DNA of 16,333 nt from Chryseobacterium gleum (GTDB taxonomy: Bacteria > Bacteroidota > Bacteroidia > Flavobacteriales_D > Sanyastnellaceae): positions 1-16,333 of the forward strand of contig CAMCYM010000011.1 of the NCBI GenBank assembly GCA_945883885.1. The letters run 5' to 3'. Positions 1 through 6,194 of this stretch are shown in pieces. The notes under the pieces were generated by a model. The model made no database searches. It was not told where the DNA came from and saw only the letters and a list, made by a program, of their open reading frames with translations. The translations under genes and the position numbers were made by a program. Position 1 is the first letter of the stretch; each line of letters starts with the position of its first letter.

Positions 1-520
1 GCAGCCGCACCGCCGCAAGTTCCTCCAGTGCGAGTGGATCGCCCGGTCCCCGGCAGGTCGTCGCGCCGAGCGCCACGACGAACACCTCGCGGATCCCCGC
101 GTGCTCTTCGGGCCGCAAGGTGACTTGGACGCCCCGCGGATCCTCAGCAACCGCGGGCTGTCCCGCAGCAGCACCCCCGGCCGACGGCGGTGTCACCTTC
201 GTCATCGCTGCATGCCAAACGGGCGGATACCCCAGCACCCAGGCCCACAATGGCCAGACCAGAACGCCCCCGATGGCCGCTCCTACATTGACGCTCTTTG
301 CCTTGTGGATGACCCCTTGGTACGTTCGGTAGTCCGGGTGCTGCAACTCCACCCCGAGGGAATAGCCAGAAATCTTCGCATCCCGGTGCAGGTAGGGCGT
401 AGCACCCACCTCCAGCCCGTCGAGTTTCACCCGTGCGCCAGCCGGCTCGCTGGTGATCAGCACTTGGCTCGAGCAGCTGACCCCGAGGAGCGCTACTGCC
501 CCGAACACCCACCGGTTCAC
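1..520 (-). CDS. PEGA-domain lipoprotein, 3' end outside window
   Basis: The frame opens with GTG at 520 and stays open to the left edge, so the C-terminus is missing; about 173 codons are visible. The N-terminus is lipoprotein-like: a basic MNRW, a hydrophobic stretch, then GVSCSS with the likely lipidated Cys at residue 16. The lipobox is imperfect, with Gly rather than Leu at -3. Residues about 22-65 match a PEGA domain (ITSEPAGARVKLDG, then GATPY), a small beta-rich module of bacterial surface proteins. A hydrophobic segment, VNVGAAIGGVLVWPLWAW, follows at about residues 77-94. The GTG overlaps the purS stop by 4 nt (GTGA), which indicates translational coupling and decides the start. Function is unknown; an envelope protein anchored by lipid and possibly by the second hydrophobic segment is inferred. 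The coupling to purS is probably positional rather than functional. Confidence 0.82.
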   Translation of the reverse strand, partial: MNRWVFGAVALLGVSCSSQVLITSEPAGARVKLDGLEVGATPYLHRDAKISGYSLGVELQHPDYRTYQGVIHKAKSVNVGAAIGGVLVWPLWAWVLGYPPVWHAAMTKVTPPSAGGAAAGQPAVAEDPRGVQVTLRPEEHAGIREVFVVALGATTCRGPGDPLALEELAAVRL

Positions 521-768
521 GCCTCTGCGATCCGGAAGGCGTACCGCTCCATGATGGGGTTCGCAAGGAGTTGGGCGCAGGCTTCCTCCACCTTCGCCTC
601 GGCCTCCGCGCGAGACGCCGCCACCACCTTCAGGGTGATGTGCTTGCCCACCCGGACCTCACCGATTTCAGGCAATCCGATGTGCTTCATGGAGTTCGAA
701 ACAGCCTTTCCCTGGGGATCCAGGAGTGCCGGCAGCGGCATGACATCGATTTCTGCGGTGAATTCCAT
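517..768 (-). CDS. purS: Phosphoribosylformylglycinamidine synthase subunit PurS
   Basis: PurS is the small subunit that joins PurL and PurQ in the cytoplasmic FGAM synthase complex, step four of purine synthesis. The 83-residue product has the normal length for the family. It shows the family pattern: LDPQGKAV at about residues 16-23, the IGEVRVGK block at about 35-42, then a helix with Ala/Glu repeats and a closing LLANPIMERY at about 67-76. The ATG at 768 begins MEFTAEIDVMP, where the family's first strand begins. An in-frame TTG at 801 would overlap the pssA stop by 4 nt but adds 11 residues unlike PurS, so I prefer the ATG. It lies 29 nt after pssA and is coupled by GTGA to the lipoprotein gene. 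purL and purQ are not in the window. Confidence 0.93.
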   Translation of the reverse strand: MEFTAEIDVMPLPALLDPQGKAVSNSMKHIGLPEIGEVRVGKHITLKVVAASRAEAEAKVEEACAQLLANPIMERYAFRIAEA

Positions 769-797
769 GGCGTTGAGTGAATGTCGTGACGGGCCCT

Positions 798-1541
798 TCA
801 AGTGCGTTCAGCGAACCGACCGACCCTGTTCGAACCTGCGTACAAACATAACACTGCCAAGCCCGCGGCCCCTCCCCACCACAGCGGCTTTCCTGCCGCA
901 ATGCCCCCCATCGCAACCACCAGCACAGCCCCCATCGCTCCGAGCAACCGCCGCCGAAAGCGGTCCCATGCCGCGTCCTTGCCCCACCCTTTGAAATCCG
1001 GCAACGGCATGCGGGAGACCATGATCAGCGGAACCGCCGTCACTCCGAGCACCCACGCCCCCGCCAGCGCTTCCATCGGAGCCCCAGCCACCTGCATCGC
1101 CCACGTTGCCATCCACCAAACCGCGCCCGCCGGAGCAGGAAGACCGCTGAACCCCCGATGCGCAGCGTCCGACGTGCCTGCACCCACATTGAACCGCGCT
1201 AACCGGTACGCCGCCGCCGCGGCCATCGTTCCTCCCGCCGCGCCCAAAAACAGCAGCTCTTCCGGAAGGATTGCTTGCGCAAGGGACCACGCCACCACTG
1301 CCGGCACCACCCCCGACGTCACCACATCCGCGAGGCTGTCCAACTGTACCCCCAGCGGTCCTGCGACCCCCAGCGCGCGTGCCAGCGCTCCATCTACCAC
1401 GTCACACAGCAGCCCGAACCCCCAAATCCACAGCAACAGTGCCCCGGACTCCGCCTCGACCACCCCCACCAGCACAGCGACACCGCACAGCAGGTTCCCC
1501 TGGGTGAATGCATTGGGAATCCACGACCGGCTCAAACGCAT
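798..1541 (-). CDS. pssA: CDP-diacylglycerol--serine O-phosphatidyltransferase
   Basis: This integral membrane enzyme transfers a phosphatidyl group from CDP-diacylglycerol to serine, the first step toward phosphatidylethanolamine. The CDP-alcohol phosphotransferase signature is complete: DVVDGALAR at about residues 43-51, followed at the right spacing by G, D and D (GVQLDSLAD), giving DxxDGxxARx8GxxxDxxxD. The N-terminus, IPNAFTQGNLLCG, is the usual PssA opening, and six or more hydrophobic segments follow. The product has 247 residues. Reading upstream in frame to 1706 adds residues that run through promoter-like sequence, so the ATG at 1541 is chosen. It is first in the leftward pssA-purS-lipoprotein operon. 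Related CDP-alcohol transferases share the signature; the start motif and length favour PssA. Confidence 0.9.
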   Translation of the reverse strand: MRLSRSWIPNAFTQGNLLCGVAVLVGVVEAESGALLLWIWGFGLLCDVVDGALARALGVAGPLGVQLDSLADVVTSGVVPAVVAWSLAQAILPEELLFLGAAGGTMAAAAAYRLARFNVGAGTSDAAHRGFSGLPAPAGAVWWMATWAMQVAGAPMEALAGAWVLGVTAVPLIMVSRMPLPDFKGWGKDAAWDRFRRRLLGAMGAVLVVAMGGIAAGKPLWWGGAAGLAVLCLYAGSNRVGRFAERT

Positions 1542-1545
1542 GGGC

Positions 1546-1553
1546 CGAAGGTA
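1546..1553 (-). promoter_or_regulatory. Putative -7 promoter box of pssA
   Basis: The minus strand reads TACCTTCG, one mismatch from TAnnTTTG, the Bacteroidota -7 consensus. Only four bases (GCCC) separate it from the pssA ATG, so the transcript would be nearly leaderless. No convincing -33 TTG box is seen. Confidence 0.4.
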
Positions 1554-1615
1554 GCTCCCGAACGAGAACCTGCATGAAGACCGGAATGAACTGCAGAAAT
1601 AGGCTTGAAATTCCG

Positions 1616-1623
1616 TATATTTG
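1616..1623 (+). promoter_or_regulatory. Promoter -7 box of tRNA-Cys
   Basis: TATATTTG is a full match to TAnnTTTG. It ends nine bases before the first base of the tRNA, so transcription would start close to the mature 5' end. A TTG at 1605-1607 is too near to be the -33 element. Confidence 0.6.
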
Positions 1624-1632
1624 CACCCCTGC

Positions 1633-1703
1633 GGTCCGATGGCCGAGTGGCTAGGCTCAGCTCTGCAAAAGCTGCTACAGCGGTTCGAATCCGCTTCGGA
1701 CCT
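1633..1703 (+). tRNA. tRNA-Cys (anticodon GCA)
   Basis: The full cloverleaf can be folded by eye. The 7-bp acceptor stem pairs GGTCCGA (1633-1639) with TCGGACC (1696-1702), and the discriminator is T at 1703, the usual base for tRNA-Cys. A three-pair D stem is formed by GCC (1642-1644) and GGC (1654-1656). The anticodon stem CAGCT/AGCTG (1658-1662, 1670-1674) encloses the loop CTGCAAA with anticodon GCA at 1665-1667. The variable loop has four bases. The T arm is AGCGG-TTCGAAT-CCGCT (1679-1695). CCA is not encoded, so it must be added enzymatically. Confidence 0.97.
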
Positions 1704-1714
1704 CAACAGACTTC

Positions 1715-1745
1715 AAAGCCCCAAGCAGATGCTTGGGGCTTTTTT
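1715..1745 (+). terminator. Intrinsic terminator after tRNA-Cys
   Basis: A perfect 12-bp stem (AAAGCCCCAAGC at 1715-1726 with GCTTGGGGCTTT at 1731-1742) closes on the loop AGAT. The 3' arm runs into a tract of six T (1740-1745). It lies 12 bases after the tRNA and ends a single-gene transcript. Confidence 0.93.
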
Positions 1746-2167
1746 GTGCCCGTCGCAGACGCCTGAGCTTGCTCAAGACGGACAAGATGGGCGCAATAAA
1801 AGCCGCCGCCGCGCAACGCGCGTCGCGGCGCAGGGCGAACGCCGGGCCATTGCCGTTTCCGAAGACCCCACAGATCCAGTCATCGGATTCCCATGGTCAC
1901 AAGGGTTTGGACCACCCAGCGCGTGGCCACGGCCCCCAGGGGTTGCGTGGAACGGTGCCCAAGCCGCTTGGAATCCCCGGTCACACGTCCTCGGCCTCGC
2001 GTACCGGTGTCTCGATCCGGTCAACGCCTACTGCGAATGGGGCATGAGGACGTGGTCCCCTTGGGCAGAAACTAGGTTGCATAAGTGACACCCTTCGCCC
2101 AGCAAGGCGTCATTTCTAGTGCAATGAATGATCCTGAGCTGCATGTGCATAATCCCGCCGATGTATC
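1746..2167. other. 422-bp intergenic stretch without a recognisable gene
   Basis: No reading frame on either strand resembles a known protein. The frames that cross it are rich in Arg, Pro and Ala, as expected of random GC-rich sequence. There is a 10-bp palindrome CGTGGCCACG at 1922-1931 and a small inverted repeat CCAAGCCGCTTGG at 1959-1971. Neither has a T-tract. I see no tRNA-like fold and no repeat of the tRNA 3' end that would mark an attachment site. It may hold a small RNA or decayed sequence, but nothing in it proves this. Confidence 0.5.
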
Positions 2168-2175
2168 TACTTTCG
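2168..2175 (+). promoter_or_regulatory. Putative -7 box of the TonB_C gene
   Basis: TACTTTCG differs from TAnnTTTG at one position. The spacer to the ATG at 2180 is GCCC, the same four bases as at pssA. A start of transcription at or next to the ATG is inferred. No -33 box stands out. Confidence 0.4.
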
Positions 2176-2179
2176 GCCC

Positions 2180-2593
2180 ATGCTGCGGTACTTCTTGGGA
2201 GCCGTAGGGCTGATGGCCGTGCTGACGGTCGGAGCCCAAACCGACATCTACGATGCGGCCGAATTCATGCCGGTAGCACCGGGATGTGCTCGGGTGCCTG
2301 GGCCTGAACCGAGTGAGTGCACCCTCCGCTTTGTCGGGGCTAAGTTGGCTGAGGCGTTGGTTTGGCCTGCCAGCTGCGCAAACCATGGGGGAGGGACGGC
2401 GCTGCTTTCCCTGGTCGTGGACGAACGCGGGCAGGTCACGGCCGCGGAAGTCCTGCGCAGTGTCCACCCCGACTTGGACCGGGCAGCAGCAGCGGCAGCG
2501 CTCCGTCTCCCCCTCCTACAACCCGCGAACGAAGACGGCAAGCCGGTAAAGGTCCGGCTTACGGTCCCTCTGAAACTCCAACCTCCCGCCTGA
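2180..2593 (+). CDS. Small exported protein with TonB C-terminal domain
   Basis: The 137-residue product begins with a signal peptide (MLRYFLGAVGLMAVLTVGAQ, cleavage likely near residue 18-20) and ends with a TonB_C-like domain at about residues 72-137. The pattern TALLSLVVDERGQVTAAEVLRS, LDRAAAAAALRLP, then GKPVKVRLTVPL is that of the energy-transducer family. Unlike a full TonB, it has no long Pro-rich periplasmic linker, so it probably does not span to outer-membrane receptors by itself. Such stand-alone TonB_C proteins are common in Bacteroidota and their role is usually unknown. Three Cys (36, 47, 66) lie in the exported part, so a disulphide is possible. It is followed after 10 nt by the DoxX-like gene. 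The ATG at 2180 is supported by the signal peptide. Confidence 0.8.
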   Translation: MLRYFLGAVGLMAVLTVGAQTDIYDAAEFMPVAPGCARVPGPEPSECTLRFVGAKLAEALVWPASCANHGGGTALLSLVVDERGQVTAAEVLRSVHPDLDRAAAAAALRLPLLQPANEDGKPVKVRLTVPLKLQPPA

Positions 2594-2603
2594 TACCGCC
2601 ACC

Positions 2604-2996
2604 ATGACCGCTGCACGCTTCCACCTGATCCTGCACCTGCTGTTCGCCTTGTTCCTCGTAGGATCGGGCAGCGTAGGACTCATATCGTACTATGCCACCC
2701 CGGAATCCATGACCTTGCCGGAAGGGCCGGGCAGGCCGTTCATGGAGGCGGTAATTGCGACGGGATGGCTGTTCCAGTGGGTTGCGCTGTTCAAACTCGT
2801 GGCGGGCATCGGATTGCTGGTGCCGCGGACCCGGCCGTTGGCCGTGTTGGCTGCCTTTCCTTATGCAGTAAACATTTTTTTGTGGACGCTATTCGGGAAT
2901 CCGTCTGACTTGCCGATGGGTGCCATTGTTTTGGTTTTGAGCGTGTTGCTAATGCGCGTGCACTGGGCGAAATACGCGCCGATTCTGCGGGACTGA
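2604..2996 (+). CDS. DoxX-like four-helix membrane protein
   Basis: The 130-residue product has four hydrophobic segments at about residues 6-29, 46-74, 78-97 and 105-122. Arg/Lys residues sit at the loops, and the layout fits the DoxX/DUF-type small membrane families. The region after helix 2 (LVAGIGLLVPRTRPLAVLAAFPYAVNI) resembles the DoxX core, where a helix ends in a short basic turn before the next helix. Function is unknown; DoxX-family proteins have been linked to quinone or redox chemistry, but no catalytic residue can be pointed to here. The gene begins 10 nt after the TonB_C gene with ATG in the context CCACC, so the two probably form one transcript. Confidence 0.7.
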   Translation: MTAARFHLILHLLFALFLVGSGSVGLISYYATPESMTLPEGPGRPFMEAVIATGWLFQWVALFKLVAGIGLLVPRTRPLAVLAAFPYAVNIFLWTLFGNPSDLPMGAIVLVLSVLLMRVHWAKYAPILRD

Positions 2997-3040
2997 CGGC
3001 CTGATGCAGGGCGGCATGTCGAGGACCTTGTTTCTTGCCG

Positions 3041-3048
3041 TTCCTTTG
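3041..3048 (+). promoter_or_regulatory. Putative -7 box upstream of the helicase gene
   Basis: TTCCTTTG has one mismatch to TAnnTTTG and is followed by CGCC. It sits inside the loop of an inverted repeat, TTGCCG (3035-3040) with CGGCAA (3052-3057). Transcription would begin near 3055, about 130 nt before the chosen helicase start and only a few bases before an in-frame ATG at 3060. Confidence 0.4.
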
Positions 3049-3054
3049 CGCCGG

Positions 3055-3185
3055 CAAAAATGCCCGCGTGTTCAGCCGAGGTAGGCACGCAACCGGAACG
3101 CATCGTCCCGGCCCTGTGCGACAGGGATTCCATCTCGGCTCGTTTTCCGCACACGGACTTGTGCGGTGTTGATTCCCTCCTTGCA
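3055..3185 (+). promoter_or_regulatory. Structured 5' leader or N-terminal extension of the helicase
   Basis: Two perfect short hairpins lie here. CCCTGT-GCG-ACAGGG spans 3112-3126, and CCGCACA-CGGACT-TGTGCGG spans 3147-3166, about 20 nt before the ATG at 3186. Long structured leaders are well known for cold-induced DEAD-box helicase genes in other bacteria. The same stretch is also open in frame from ATG 3060 (42 extra codons), so translation from 3060 cannot be excluded. The extension does not resemble any helicase domain. Confidence 0.4.
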
Positions 3186-4769
3186 ATGCTTTTTACTGAA
3201 CTGGGCTTGAGCGACCGTGTGTTGCGCGCCCTCCAACCGCTCGGATACACCGAGCCCACCCCCATCCAGGCCCAGGCCATCCCCCACGTACTTGCCGGCA
3301 CCGACGTCCTCGGTTGCGCCCAAACCGGCACCGGAAAAACCGCCGCCTTTGCGCTGCCCATGGTCGACTTGCTTTCGCAGCAACGCCCTGAAGGCCGCCG
3401 CGTCATCCGCGGACTTATCTTGACTCCTACACGGGAGCTTGCAAACCAAATTCAGGACAACCTCAAAGCCTATTCCATCCACACCTCACTGCGTTCAACG
3501 CTGATCTACGGGGGCGTCGGACAAGGCCGTCAGGTGGAAGCTCTCAACCGTGGCGTCGACATCGTGGTGGCCACGCCTGGACGCCTGCTCGACCTGATCC
3601 AGCAGGGGTATGTCTCGCTTCGGCGTTTGGAATACCTCGTGCTCGATGAAGCGGATACGATGCTCGACATGGGCTTCATCCACGACATCAAGAAGATCAT
3701 CGCGTTGCTCCCTGAAAACCGGCAATCGCTGTTTTTCTCTGCGACCATGCCTCCGGCCATCCTTTCGCTGGCCGGCACCATCCTGCGCAACCCCCTCCGG
3801 GTAGAGGTCTCCCCGATCTCATCCACCACGGAACTCGTGGATCAACAGCTGTACTTCGTGCCGCAGGACGACAAACGCGTCCTGCTCGCAGAGATGCTGA
3901 CAGCGGCCGATGTCACTTCCGCCCTCGTCTTCACCCGCACGAAACACGGCGCGGACAAAGTCGTGAAGTTCCTGAACCAAGAAGGCATCAAGAGCGAGGC
4001 CATCCACGGCAACAAGAGCCAACCGCAACGCGACCGCGCCATGAATGGCTTCCGCAGCGGGAGCATCCGCGTGCTCGTCGCTACGGACATTGCCGCGCGC
4101 GGCATCGACGTGGAGGAAATCAGCCACGTGTTCAACTTCGAACTGCCGAACATACCTGAGACCTATGTGCACCGCATCGGCCGGACGGGACGCGCTGGGG
4201 CCACCGGCACCGCAGTCTCCTTCTGCAACGGCGACGATGAGCCGGAATTCTTGCGCGATATCCAAAAGCTCATCGGCAAAGAAATCCCGGTGGTGACGGA
4301 ACATGCGTACCATTTCGAAGTGCCGGCGAACCGCCGCACGCCGCGTCCCGCTGGAAAGCCTGCCTACGGCCGGTCTGGTCAAGGACGGCCGGGGCAGAAT
4401 CGGTCCGGTCAAGGTCGGCCCCCACAAGGACGGTACAACGACGAGCGCCCCGCGCGTCAAGGCCGCCCCGCGGCACCCCAGCGGAACCGCTCGGAAGGTG
4501 CACCTTCAGATGCACCACGCTCAGCCCGCCCGCAGTACAACGATGCGCGGCCCGCACGGCCCGCAGGCTCGGGCGGTTCAGGTGGTTCAAGTGGGACGGG
4601 AGCACCTGCAGGGTCGAACCCGAACTACAAGAAAAAGAAGCACCACAAGCCCGGACAGATGTCCGGGAAACCTGCTTCCCACACCGGGAAACCCGCCTCT
4701 GCAAGCTCGGAGGGCAACAAGTCCCGCGGGTTCAGCCTTGCGGGTCTGTTCGGCGGACGCAAAGGTTGA
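3186..4769 (+). CDS. DEAD-box ATP-dependent RNA helicase, RhlE type
   Basis: This cytoplasmic helicase unwinds short RNA duplexes, as in ribosome assembly or mRNA turnover. All core motifs are intact, numbered from the ATG at 3186: Q motif YTEPTPIQ (21-28), Walker A AQTGTGKT (45-52), PTRELA (81-86), TPGR (130-133), DEAD (154-157), SAT (185-187), ATDIAARGID (299-308) and HRIGRTGR (329-336). From about residue 383 a 145-residue tail rich in Arg, Gly, Pro, Ser and Lys follows. It contains 10-residue repeats and a KKKKHHK cluster, is probably disordered, and is likely to bind RNA. The start MLFTELGLSDRVLRAL is where RhlE-type proteins usually begin. An in-frame ATG at 3060 would add 42 residues. 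The exact RNA substrate is not predictable. Confidence 0.93.
   Translation: MLFTELGLSDRVLRALQPLGYTEPTPIQAQAIPHVLAGTDVLGCAQTGTGKTAAFALPMVDLLSQQRPEGRRVIRGLILTPTRELANQIQDNLKAYSIHTSLRSTLIYGGVGQGRQVEALNRGVDIVVATPGRLLDLIQQGYVSLRRLEYLVLDEADTMLDMGFIHDIKKIIALLPENRQSLFFSATMPPAILSLAGTILRNPLRVEVSPISSTTELVDQQLYFVPQDDKRVLLAEMLTAADVTSALVFTRTKHGADKVVKFLNQEGIKSEAIHGNKSQPQRDRAMNGFRSGSIRVLVATDIAARGIDVEEISHVFNFELPNIPETYVHRIGRTGRAGATGTAVSFCNGDDEPEFLRDIQKLIGKEIPVVTEHAYHFEVPANRRTPRPAGKPAYGRSGQGRPGQNRSGQGRPPQGRYNDERPARQGRPAAPQRNRSEGAPSDAPRSARPQYNDARPARPAGSGGSGGSSGTGAPAGSNPNYKKKKHHKPGQMSGKPASHTGKPASASSEGNKSRGFSLAGLFGGRKG
4371..4420 (+). repeat. Two 20-bp imperfect direct repeats in the helicase tail
   Basis: Positions 4371-4390 and 4401-4420 match at 18 of 20 bases with a 30-bp period. 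They encode RSGQGRP twice, ten residues apart. A second protein-level repeat, YND(E/A)RPAR, occurs at residues 417-424 and 451-458. Expansion of a disordered RNA-binding tail by short duplications is inferred. Confidence 0.75.
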
Positions 4770-4832
4770 GTGCACGCAGCGGCATGCAACGTTGTAGGCG
4801 AGGAACTTGCGGTGGAGATTTGGCAAGGTTCA

Positions 4833-4844
4833 TGCAAATTTGCA
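4833..4844 (+). promoter_or_regulatory. 12-bp palindrome over a -7-like box
   Basis: TGCAAATTTGCA is a perfect 12-bp palindrome that ends four bases before the ATG at 4849. Its core CAAATTTG is one mismatch from TAnnTTTG, read identically on both strands. It could be a promoter box, an operator, or both. A TTTG lies at 4819-4822, closer than a usual -33 element. Confidence 0.4.
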
Positions 4845-4848
4845 CACC

Positions 4849-5724
4849 ATGAATCTCACCCCTCGGGTCCTTTACACCGTCATCGTCGTGTTGGTCGTCG
4901 GCTGTGCTGTTTTGGCCTACCAACTCCTGCAGCAAAACGAGACGGTCGAAGTCATTGAACAGGAAAAAGTTGAGCTCACGGACGAACGTGACCGCCTGAC
5001 CGCTGAACTCGAAGACCTCAAGTTTTCCTACGACACGCTGAAGACGGAGAACGAAGTGATGCTGGCTGAAATCGCGGACCAACGGAAGGAAATCGACCGC
5101 CTGATCCGCAATGTTCGGTCGGGCAAGAAGTCGGTGTCCTCCGCCCGGAAAGAAGCGGAGACGCTGCGGACGATCATGAAAGGCTATGTGGCCACCATCG
5201 ATTCGCTGAACCAGCTGAACCAAGCCCTCATGGGCGAGAACGAGACGATGCGCTCCACAGTGGCCACGGTGCAGCAAGAGAAAGACAACCTCCTGCAGCG
5301 CCAGCAAAACATGGAGCAGATCATCTCGACCGGCAAGGTGCTCTCCGCCACGAGCGTCACCGCGCAAGGGTTGCGCATTTCCGACTCCGGGCACCAACGG
5401 GAAACCGACCGTGCAGGGAAAACGGACATGATCAAGGTGTGCTTTTCGTTGGCCGAGAACCGGATTGCAGAATCCGGACGGCGGGAACTGTACCTCCAAC
5501 TCGTCGCACCCGGCGGACGCGTCCTGCCTACCGGCAACGGCTCTTCCGGGAGTACGCCCGGCGGAGAATCCGTCAGTGCAAGCCGAGGAGTGGACTACGC
5601 GAACTCCCGGCTTGACGCCTGCATCTTCTACACACCGTCCACGGCATTGCCCGCGGGCACGTATCGGGCCTACATCCTCGACGGCGAACAGCGGATCGGC
5701 TCCGGCGAGTTCGTGTTGCGCTGA
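4849..5724 (+). CDS. Membrane-anchored coiled-coil protein, function unknown
   Basis: The 291-residue product has one N-terminal transmembrane helix (about residues 8-26: LYTVIVVLVVGCAVLAYQL). A long coiled coil follows (about 30-160), rich in Glu, Lys, Gln and Leu in heptads such as QEKVELTDERDRLTAELEDL. A C-terminal domain (about 165-291) has beta-like segments including MIKVCFSL, RELYLQLVAPGGRVLP and TYRAYILDGEQRIGSGEF. The topology would be inner-membrane anchored with the coil and C-terminal domain in the periplasm; this is inference. The C-terminal domain resembles an Ig-like sandwich with a disordered Gly/Ser loop at about 225-245. I do not recognise a characterised homologue. The ATG at 4849 is chosen because the transmembrane helix follows directly; a GTG/ATG further upstream at 4807 would add polar residues. 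Confidence 0.82.
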   Translation: MNLTPRVLYTVIVVLVVGCAVLAYQLLQQNETVEVIEQEKVELTDERDRLTAELEDLKFSYDTLKTENEVMLAEIADQRKEIDRLIRNVRSGKKSVSSARKEAETLRTIMKGYVATIDSLNQLNQALMGENETMRSTVATVQQEKDNLLQRQQNMEQIISTGKVLSATSVTAQGLRISDSGHQRETDRAGKTDMIKVCFSLAENRIAESGRRELYLQLVAPGGRVLPTGNGSSGSTPGGESVSASRGVDYANSRLDACIFYTPSTALPAGTYRAYILDGEQRIGSGEFVLR

Positions 5725-5798
5725 ACGCCTACAAAGCGGCGTGCTCCGCGGACAAACGAACCGCCGCCTTCCTGGCGGGACCGCCGCACCTTTCGGCC

Positions 5799-6194
5799 AT
5801 GAATTCTGCACAGCGCGGAGCATGGGGGGAAGGGTGCGCGGTGGCGGCGTTGCAGCGATGCGGAGCCCGCGTCGTGGCGCGGAATTGGCGGTGGCGGCGG
5901 TGTGAACTTGACGTAGTCGCTGTGGAAGAGGGCGTCACGGTGTTTGCAGAGGTCAAGGTGCGGGCCGTGGAATCCGCGGAATCTGGCTGGGCGAGCATCG
6001 ATGCGCGCAAACAACACCGGTTGATGTGCGCCGGGGAGGCTTTTTTGCGCCGGCACCGGGAGGTCCCTGCTGAAGCCCGGTTCGATTTGGTCCTCATCAC
6101 CGGCCACCCCCGCGAGTTTGTGCTGCAGCGCGTGTGCGATGTACTCGGACCCATTCCCACAGCCCTGTCACCGGCTATCTTTACGCCAAAATGA
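5799..6194 (+). CDS. yraN: YraN family (UPF0102) predicted nuclease-fold protein
   Basis: The 131-residue product has the usual length and order of the UPF0102 family: RGAWGEGCAVAAL at residues 6-18, ARNWRWRRCELDVVAV at 27-42, VFAEVKVR at 48-55, and RFDLVLI near the end. Asp38, Glu51 and Lys53 form a D...ExK pattern like that of PD-(D/E)xK nucleases. The family is predicted to act on nucleic acid but its role is unsettled. The stop overlaps the next start by 4 nt (ATGA). A weak box (CACCTTTC, 5787-5794) and GGCC precede the ATG. A 5-bp hairpin, CCGCC-TTCCT-GGCGG, lies at 5764-5778 in the 74-nt gap before the gene; it has no T-tract. Confidence 0.88.
   Translation: MNSAQRGAWGEGCAVAALQRCGARVVARNWRWRRCELDVVAVEEGVTVFAEVKVRAVESAESGWASIDARKQHRLMCAGEAFLRRHREVPAEARFDLVLITGHPREFVLQRVCDVLGPIPTALSPAIFTPK

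Noticed and set aside
769..801. TTG start for purS overlapping the pssA stop (TTGA)
   Set aside because: The coupling is attractive, but the extra residues do not fit the compact PurS fold, and the ATG at 768 gives the normal family length and CGCC context.
1684..1703. tRNA-Cys 3' end as an attachment site for a mobile element
   Set aside because: No repeat of the tRNA 3' end and no integrase gene are present in the window.
1621..2088. Open frame of 155 codons through the tRNA-Cys and the following gap
   Set aside because: Its first third is the translated tRNA and terminator (MAEWLGSALQKL-type peptide), and the rest is Arg/Pro-rich with no family resemblance.
5764..5778. Hairpin CCGCC-TTCCT-GGCGG as a terminator of the coiled-coil gene
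   Set aside because: There is no T-tract after it and the stem is only 5 bp, so it is mentioned only in the yraN entry.
6176..6190. TATCTTTA-CGCC box before the pseudouridine synthase as an internal promoter
   Set aside because: It is part of the yraN coding end and the gene is coupled by ATGA; possible but not supported beyond the motif.
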